The notes below the pieces were generated by a model that was not told the origin of the DNA, did no database searches, and saw only the letters and a program-made list of their open reading frames with translations. Positions 57,120-64,000 of a DNA stretch of 64,000 nt are shown piece after piece (position 1 is the stretch's first letter; the number at the start of each line of letters is the position of its first letter). The DNA lies in NCBI GenBank assembly GCA_026225945.1, contig JAMJFZ010001133.1, positions 15,030,001-15,094,000 of the forward strand, written 5' to 3'. Source of the stretch: Cricetomys ansorgei. Lineage: Eukaryota > Chordata > Mammalia > Rodentia > Nesomyidae. The translations under genes were made by a program, and so were the position numbers.

Positions 57120-58075
57120 TCACGAAAGATGAGATAATACACTGGAATTCTTTAACAAAGATGGAAGGATCGGCAGTACAAGGACCCCCACCTCCAATCT
57201 CTTTTCTACTCGAGGGAGTTCACTTAATGAAAAGTGTACATATACATATATGTATATGTACATGAACCTTAACATATACCTTAAGGATAACATATACCTT
57301 AACCATGCCATCCACCATAGCTACTTCCTCAAAGGGAGAACTGTAACCGGTTGAGGCCCCGTACTGGGAGGTAAAGGAGGTCCCATGGTGGAATGGGAGT
57401 TTGTAGCAGGACTAGTGTCTGCTGGTGGGCTAAAAGTGGGTGCCAGATTCCGATGACCTGCTGCTGAGGAAGGAGAGAGACCTATGAGGCCAGAATGGGA
57501 AAGGAGGGACTGTGGGTTGAGGCTAAGAGGGGAGGCTCGTGATCAAAAGCAATGGAAGAATCATCTGGTTTGGGCTTTATGGCTAAGGGGAGTTGACTGC
57601 TTTCTCCTTGGTAGGCTTATACCATGTGGTCCCTTTAAATCAGAATGGTGGCAAAGCCACACAGCAAAATCCGTCCTTTCCAACCCTAGCAAAGATGGCT
57701 GTCAGCCATGTGATTGCCTCCATCCAATGGTGGACAGCAGCTAAGAGGGCAGAGGCTACTTGTCGCTTCTATCCCAAATGGCTTCACGCTGCATGGCTTC
57801 TCTAGGACCACCTGTGCACCCATTTTAGCTATCAACCACTGCATTACAAGATTTGAGTTCATCCTTTTGTTACAGATCCTTACACATCTTGAGATACGAT
57901 TTATACTTTAGCAAAAGTTTTAAAGGGTTAGCCCAAAATCAAGAGTTTAGGATGAGTAACAATGGTCCCCACTGGGAACAGTCTGTCCCTTTATCATGTT
58001 TTGCTCTTTCTGTCACATGCTCAGGTGGCTCTGATATGGGACAGACATTTTTGGAGGAAACCTTTTAACATGCAC
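57120..58075. other. Unassigned, possibly LTR-derived sequence
   Basis: A TA/TATG low-complexity stretch lies at 57236-57262. The segment 57340-57800 (GCAAAGATGGCTGTCAGCCA, CATGTGGTCCCTTTAAATCA) has an LTR-like flavour but I cannot identify it. Overlapping openings at 57484-58068 are unrecognised. Confidence 0.35.
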
Positions 58076-58079
58076 ACTT

Positions 58080-60205
58080 GGGTCTAGAGGAGGAGAGAGC
58101 CAGACTCCAACTCCAGAGCCAGCTTTTACTTTTAATTGAAGTAGGACAGCATAAAACAAAACAAAGCAAAACACACTTTAGTGTCACTCACACATAAAAG
58201 ACACCTAAAGGACATCTAAAACCCTGTAAAACACAATCCAATAGATGGAGAACAAGACTTGGAGAGCAGAAAGCTTTGAGCCCTGACTAGAGACAGGTGT
58301 TGCAGGAGAAAGCTGAGACCCAGCAGCCAGCACAGAGCATGTGCCGTGTGTGCATGCTGCAGGGGCCTGCTCCTTGGATTCCCCCTAACCTGCTCTGTCC
58401 TGCTCGGGGCTCCCACTTTGTAACAATCTTACTGGTCCTCAAGGCCAGGACACCTACACAGTGTTGGGGAGACAAGACAAAAACAGCTAGGCCTCGGTGG
58501 GGAGAAGAAAGTTTAAACATAGGGAATGGGAGATGTTTCGTATCCCCAGTTGCTCACAGTATTTGTGAAATCCCAAACAGTATTAGGATTTGGGGGGGGG
58601 GGTGCTCTTCAGTGGCTGTTTGGATTGCATCCCAAGGGAGAGTGACAGAATGGAAGATGCTGTTCCCATGGATGAGAATGGGAGGACAAACGTCCTGGCA
58701 GCCTGTGGTCCAGGGCATCCCCTGGACTCAGGAAGAATGGGAGGAATGACACAAGCCGTTCAGTGGGTCATTGCCCTACTCAAAGGGGTCAGATCTTAGC
58801 CTGGCTAAGCCCAGGGAGACTCAGGCTTGGTACGAGGGCTTTCAGAAAGGCCACAAGGCGATGAAAAACCGAGCTCTAGGAGGGGGTCTCATCCACAGGG
58901 GAGGGTCAGGGAACAAGATGGCAAAGGCCACAGGGCCTGGAGGAGTTGTGAGATTATGGGCAGCTCCAGAGGGCAGGAGAGTAAAAGGGCAGAAGGTACA
59001 CAATAGCCTTGTTGGGCCTAAGGAAACTGCAGGATTACAGCTTGGAGGATGGGAGAATGAGGTCAAGGTGAAGACGGCCAAGAGTACCAGAGGGGTGCCA
59101 GACACTCAACAGTCACATCCTCTGACTCAGGGAAGCCTTTACACTGACCGGAAGGGGAAGCTTACCCAATTGCTGCTGGTAGATGGGGTGTTGAGCCATC
59201 AGTGAGCTGGAAGGTGACTCTGCTGTAGGTGGACTGAAGATGGATAGGGTCCTAGTGCAGCTCAGAACCCCCATGGTGGGGGGCTGAAGGGTGAGTACAC
59301 ACAAGGGAAATGTATCTGAGTCACGGCATCACATGTTGGGGTGCCCCCGCCTTCCCGCCGAGCTTGGGGTCTTCTTCCTTCTGGCCAAGTTGAGGTGTTC
59401 TGCATGCTTTTAGGTGGCTGCCTCTACTTGGGAGGAAGGCATTAGCAGAAGCTGTGCCCCTTCCCTACTCTCAATAGAGTCCAGAAGGCTCCTCCCTGGG
59501 GGGGGGGGGCAGTACCTCCCAGAGAGATCTGTGATTGGTAGGATTTCTTGCCCTTATTTGGCAAGTCCAGAGAGGGATCAGGTACCCAGCTTAGGGGCAT
59601 TTGTTTTAGTTGGGTCCACTTCTGTGCTGCTCTGCCAGGTTGGGGGACCCCGAGCCAGCTGGAGTGGGGTTCATGATAATCCCAGGGGGAACTTTCTTAT
59701 GGGAGGTCTCAAGTCCCAGAGCTCTCCGGCCTTGCAGAGCCAGACTCCCCCAAAGGGGAAATGTGCTGGCTGCCCAGTGGTCCTTGGCATCATTTGGGGT
59801 TCATGGTGGCCTCAGGCTTGGTAGCCAGACCCCTGTGGTCCCAGCAGTGCTTCCAGGGAGGCAAGCAGCATTCCTGAACAGCAGGTGGCAGCTGGAGGGG
59901 CTGGGCTTGCTGGGGAAAGTCAGATTTGCTCTCTGGGTCTGCCTGCTGCCATGGCCGCCTGCAGGGCCCACCATGAAGCAGTTCTGTCCAGCTGGACCAG
60001 GCAGCTTGACAGTTTGACACCTGAAGGGGGGTTGGACCTGGCAAGAGGGCAGGGCTGAGGCAGAGGATAGCTGAGATAAGTGGGGTCCAGGCCCCTCTCT
60101 GTAAGTGTGGAGGGGTGTGTCAGAGGTGGAGCTCTGCACAGCCCTAGGATGTGGATTGTGTGTGTAGTTAAACCCTCCCTAAGAGGACCCTTGGCCGTTG
60201 TAGGG
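58080..60205. other. GC-rich sequence of unknown nature
   Basis: About 2.1 kb clearly richer in G and C than the rest of the window, with long overlapping openings on both strands (up to 150 codons: 58297-58749, 58771-59205, 59414-59824, 59610-60017 plus; 59801-60333 minus). None has a domain I recognise and they overlap on opposite strands, which points to GC-driven artefacts. G-runs occur at 58593-58602 and 59498-59509. It could be an unlisted rodent retroelement or an isolated GC-rich domain. Confidence 0.4.
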
Positions 60206-60209
60206 GGGA

Positions 60210-60382
60210 CAGGGCCCTTCAGACATGGGAGCCCTGTGCTGGGGTCTACGTAGGGGCAGGGTCCTCCAGAAGGGGAGCCCCACACTGCTGTGGACCCGGT
60301 AGGGAGCAGGGACCTCCAGAACAGGAGCCCCACACTGCTGTGGACCTGGTAGGGAGCAGGGACTTCCAGAACGGGAGGGCCT
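60210..60382 (+). repeat. 50-bp GC-rich tandem repeat, about 3.5 copies
   Basis: Units begin CAGGGNCCTYCAGA at 60210, 60257, 60307 and 60357 (spacings 47, 50, 50). The two middle units share GAGCCCCACACTGCTGTGGA and differ at few sites; the first is more diverged. Minus-strand Pro/Leu/Gly-rich openings at 59920-60455 come from the array. Confidence 0.9.
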
Positions 60383-60504
60383 GTGCATGTCTTCCTTTGA
60401 CTCGGTTGAGGGTATCAGACTCCCCAAACTGGAGTTCCACGTCAGGGTGAGCCACCGTGTAGGCGCTGGGAACGCAGGGTCGGTCCCCTGGAAGAGCAGG
60501 CAGT

Positions 60505-61250
60505 GCTCTTCACCACTCTTAAGCCAGTTTTGTCAACTGTGTCACTGGAGGGAAATAAATCCAAACGGTTCTTGGTCTGCACTTCACAGTCCTTTCAAAG
60601 TCATTGTTTCTGTGGCTTCCCTGAGGCAGTCCTGTACCTCACAGCTCCCGAGAGTTACGCAACAGAGATTAATATCTGCTAAATTTGGAAGTAAATGGTA
60701 CAATTCTTCCCCTCAACTAGCAAAACTTTAACACTATGTATGTATCAACTCAATTCTTAAAGTGCATATGCTTTATCTATTAATTAAACATTGACGAAGC
60801 AAGCAAGCCTCGTCAGGGATAGATTCCCCTGTGGAATTTGATCCCTTTAGTTAGATTTCAGGGATTACTGGGGTTCTTAGAATTATGACTGCTGTTGTGA
60901 GCCACGCCATCATGAAGGTCTCAATTCCATGGCAACATGGTTTTTAAATGTCAATTGTTCTTGTTTTACTGCTTCTGTCCCAAGGAACAAGAGATTTTTC
61001 CCCAATAGTTTCCTTAGCAATGTCTTGATTGTAAGATTGTAACTAATTTTTTTTTAGACACTACCAGAAGGTATTTGTTTTCTCTGTTTCTAACAGCAAT
61101 GGTTTCAATTACATCACTGTCTCTCTGTTAAAGCATTTCTAGAAAGGAAAAAAAAAATGGCTGTCCTCTTGTGGTTCTCTTGACTTTATTTCAAGAGGGG
61201 ATTTTTTCTTCTATTTCTCTGAAAATCTAGCTTTAAAATACAGTATTAGA
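60505..61250. other. Unique sequence without a gene
   Basis: AT-rich DNA with an A-run near 61149-61156. No feature recognised. Confidence 0.5.
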
Positions 61251-61254
61251 AGCC

Positions 61255-61606
61255 ATGGTGGTTTGAATGAGAATGGCCCCTAGAGGCTAGTGTATTTGTA
61301 TGCTTAATCCCCAGGTAGAGAAGTATTTGAGGAGATGCGGCTCCGAAGGAGGAGGCATGTCACTAGGCGTGAGCTTTTAGGTTTCAAAATCCCACACTAG
61401 GTCCCTTGTTTCTCTCCATCCTTCCAGTGGACTGAATGTAAATCTCTCAGCTGCTTCTCCAGTGCCTGCCTGGGTTCCACCATACTCCCCATCATGGTGA
61501 TAATGGACCAAGCCTCTGAATCTGTGGCAAGGCTCAATTAAATGCTTTCTTTTTTAAGAGTTGCCTTGATCATGATGTCTCTTCCCAGCAATAGAACAAA
61601 GAGCAT
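61255..61606 (+). mobile_element. MaLR-type (ORR1/MT-like) solo LTR
   Basis: Starts TGGTGGTTTGAATGAGAATG, then GAGGCATGTCACTAGGCGTG, ATCATGGTGATAATGGACCA, GCTCAATTAAATGCTTTC and GTTGCCTTGATCATGATGTC, ending CCCAGCAATAGAACAAAG. This is the most complete LTR in the window. Confidence 0.8.
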
Positions 61607-61609
61607 GCA

Positions 61610-62790
61610 GGGCTGGAACTCTGATAACTCAAAAATGCACAGGGTCAAAAACCTCCCTCTAGCTTCAAAAAGAACATACATTCATTGTGAAATTGATAAT
61701 TGCCAAATAATCACATAATTATACACAATGATGTCAAACTGTAGGTCAGCCCCCCATCATATCTCTACTCTCTTAACTATTTTTAGTGTGTACCAACCAC
61801 TTCAAAGACAACTGCCTAGTATGCGTGTGCAATACAGTCAAGCAGAGTTTAACTAGCTGTTTTATATGGGAGCACAGTCTTAGCTTCTAGTATTTGAATG
61901 TTACTGAGGAAAAATATTGTTTTGGTACAAGAACTGGCAATTCTATCAAAGTTATGTTCTAATAGATAAAGATTTGTGAAATTGAATAAGAAAACTACTT
62001 ATGAGAAGTAAAATCCCAGGCCTGTGAACTTTTAAGGAGCAGGTAATCAAGACCGCAGGGACTCTTCACACATTTTTATTGGCGGCTGGAAGAAAAGATT
62101 TCCATCTTTCTCTCAACCTTGAACTTGACACCCATCTATCCTGGTCATGGAGGCTGGGAGAATGACTTGAATCGTGTTTGTCTGCACAGTGCCCTTTACT
62201 CCCGTTTGTTTAATGAGCCCAGGGCACTGGCAAGAAGACACCACAGCATCTCTGGCTAAAACCCAAGATTCAGACACCTGGCTAAGACATGAAGGACAAG
62301 ATCTGTTCCAGAATTTTATTTCGGATTCTAAAATATGGATGCTTACAACATACAGTACCACTTATTTGTTCTTTCTCCATTATTATCTCTAGTGTCAGCA
62401 GTCATCACGACTGATTTTAGAGGCAATCTTGAAGAGAACTGATTCTGAATGAATTTTTATAACAGACGAGTCCTTGAGGCACAGCCCATGGCTTTCTGCA
62501 CCTATGGAGCCGACCTCTCCACTCTAATTTGCATCACATGCTATATGCATTCAAGTGTACTGTTTTCTGAGAAAACTGTTCAGAAAGATAAGCCATGAGT
62601 GACACTAAACCGTGTGCACCTTTTCTCACTGCAGTGCCCAGAAGCACCAGGGATTGTGTTTTCTATGAATAGGTGTTTTCGGGAATTGGGTTGCTCATTG
62701 AGTCAATTATTGTTCTTGGGAGTGAATGCACCAAACATGAATGGAACAGTTGTATGAACTAAACTCATGCGACTCTCTTGGCAGCTTGAC
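61610..62790. other. Unique sequence without a gene
   Basis: Non-repetitive. Openings at 62113-62392 on both strands are unrecognised. Confidence 0.5.
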
Positions 62791-62792
62791 AA

Positions 62793-62890
62793 TGAGCTGT
62801 GCTGCCTCAGGCTAGCTGTGTGACCCGAGTCAAACCCTTCATCTCTCAGATATTAATTGTAATACTTAGCATTTAAAGTTATGAAGGATA
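62793..62890 (+). mobile_element. MIR SINE fragment
   Basis: GCTAGCTGTGTGACCCGAGT, CAAACCCTTCATCTCTCAGA and TAATACTTAGCATTTAAAGT match the MIR 3' half. Confidence 0.65.
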
Positions 62891-62929
62891 TGATGGATAA
62901 ATATTTATACTTCACGCATAAGATACATC

Positions 62930-64000
62930 CCAACCTCTTTCCCCTCCCTCCATTCCTCCCAGCTCCGCTCCACCTCCCCTCCCCCAGATCTACTCCTCTA
63001 CCTTTTCCCTTCAGAGAAGAACAGGCCTCTCAGGGATCAGCCAAACACAGCACAAGATACAATAAAACTAGACAGACTCTCATATCAGGGCTGGAAGAGG
63101 CAACCCAGTAGGAGAAAAAGGGTCCCAAGAGAAGGCAAGTGAGTCAGAGACATCACCCCTCCCCATAGTTAGGAATCCTACAAGAGCACTAAGCTAAATA
63201 ACATAGCAGAGGACCTAGCACAGACCCATGAAGACTGAATGACTGCCGCTTCAGTCTTCGTGAGCCCCTATGAGGTCTGCTTAGTTCATTCTGTGAGCTG
63301 TGTTCTCTTGGTGTCCTTGAGCCCTCTGGCTCCTGGAATCCTTCCCCTCCCGCTCTTCCACAGGGCTCCCTGAACTCCATCTAGTGTTTGGCTGCAGGTC
63401 TCTGGATCTGTTCCCAGCAGCGGTAGGAGGAAGCTTCTCTAATGACAGTTGGGCTAGGCACTGATCTATGAGTATAATAGTATGTCATTAGGAATCTTTC
63501 CATTGATTCATTTTCTTGGCTAGTCGCGTTTGGTTCTACCCTAGGTCTCAGAGCTGCCAAGCCTCAGGTTCCTGGCCATTCAGGCACCATTGGGCATGGG
63601 CTCCCTCTCATGGCATGGGCCTCAGTTTGACCAGTCATGGGTTGGCCACTCCAAGTTCTGTGCCTCCATTGCCTCAGCACATCTTCAGACAGGACAGCTT
63701 GTAGGTGGAAGGTTGTGTGTCTGGGCTGATGTCTCTGTCCCTCCAGTGGAAGCCTCATCCGGTTATAGAAGATGGCCTGCTCAGGCTCCTTATCCCCCAT
63801 TCCCAGGACCTCATTAGGGTCACTCTTATAGATCTGAGGGAGTTTCTACTGCATTTGGTTTCCAGATTGCCCCACACACGCCCCAAAATCCAATCATCTC
63901 TCCCTATATTCTCTCCCTCCATAAATCCCACCTGGCCCCTCCAGTTCCCATTCCCACCCACCCCCAGTCCACCCACTAAATTACCCCCTTCCAGGCATAC
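62930..64000 (-). mobile_element. L1 (Lx-type) 3' UTR, runs off the window
   Basis: Antisense landmarks: CAGAGAAGAACAGGCCTCTC, GCACAAGATACAATAAAACT, GGCAACCCAGTAGGAGAAAA, GCAGAGGACCTAGCACAGAC, GGAAGCTTCTCTAATGACAG and GCACTGATCTATGAGTATAA. The 5' part (ORF2) would lie beyond base 64000. Openings on both strands at 63189-63976 are artefacts of this untranslated sequence. Confidence 0.85.

Noticed and set aside
58297..60333. Long overlapping frames resembling a multi-exon or proline-rich gene
   Set aside because: They lie on opposing strands in GC-rich DNA and a tandem repeat, with no recognisable domain or splice structure.
62881..63976. Several frames near the right edge as a gene end
   Set aside because: They lie in antisense L1 3' UTR sequence.
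1..64000. CRISPR array, toxin-antitoxin, phage or operon-type system
   Set aside because: The repeats are rodent SINEs, LINEs, LTRs and simple sequence; the direct repeats at 55.6, 37.5 and 60.2 kb lack unique spacers and cas-like genes. The DNA is mammalian.

Overview
The window is nuclear DNA from a muroid (mouse-like) rodent. This is shown by B1, B4/RSINE and B2/B3-type SINEs, Lx-type L1 3' untranslated fragments, and many solo LTRs of the rodent MT/ORR1 MaLR kind. Older elements shared by mammals are also present: MIR, L2, MLT1, Tigger2-like and MER2-like. I cannot assign a genus. I see no young mouse- or rat-specific L1, IAP or dense ID elements, and the B1 copies are clearly diverged. 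Family names for repeats come from memory of consensus sequences, not from a database search.

I found no intact protein-coding gene, tRNA, rRNA, CRISPR array or bacterial-type operon. Open reading frames are short (60-159 codons), scattered over both strands, often begin without ATG, and mostly fall inside repeats, simple-sequence tracts or GC-rich DNA. The window looks intergenic or deeply intronic. The only recognisable gene relic is a processed prothymosin-alpha (Ptma) pseudogene at 33904-35218. It has a poly(A) tail, an 8-bp target-site duplication, a lost start codon, an early stop, and a B1 element inserted later into its 3' UTR.

Layout. 1-7 kb is mostly unique, with two blocks resembling conserved non-coding DNA (2.8-3.3 and 4.1-4.65 kb) and a compound microsatellite at 3.6 kb. 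7-9 kb holds a SINE cluster. 9-20 kb is largely unique, with purine tracts, an L1 fragment, one B3, one B1 and an enhancer-like block at 16.3 kb. 20-32 kb carries old SINEs, a Tigger-like fossil, four MaLR-type LTRs and an enhancer-like block at 24.2-24.9 kb. 33-36.4 kb holds the Ptma retrocopy and neighbouring SINEs. 37.1-38.3 kb is an L1 fragment, an LTR start and a roughly 235-bp tandem array. 40-46.2 kb has several L1 3' fragments, including one apparently inverted insertion. 44.5-49.4 kb contains three more CpG-retaining, repeat-poor blocks and an MLT1. 49.7-54.8 kb is SINE- and LTR-rich. 55.6 kb is an almost perfect 12-copy 22-bp minisatellite. 57.3-60.5 kb is GC-rich DNA of unknown nature with a 50-bp tandem repeat. 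61.2-64 kb ends in an LTR and an L1 3' fragment that runs off the edge.

No genes here work together as a system. The most informative items are the dated retrocopy, the three tandem arrays, and the candidate regulatory blocks, which can be tested by cross-species alignment.
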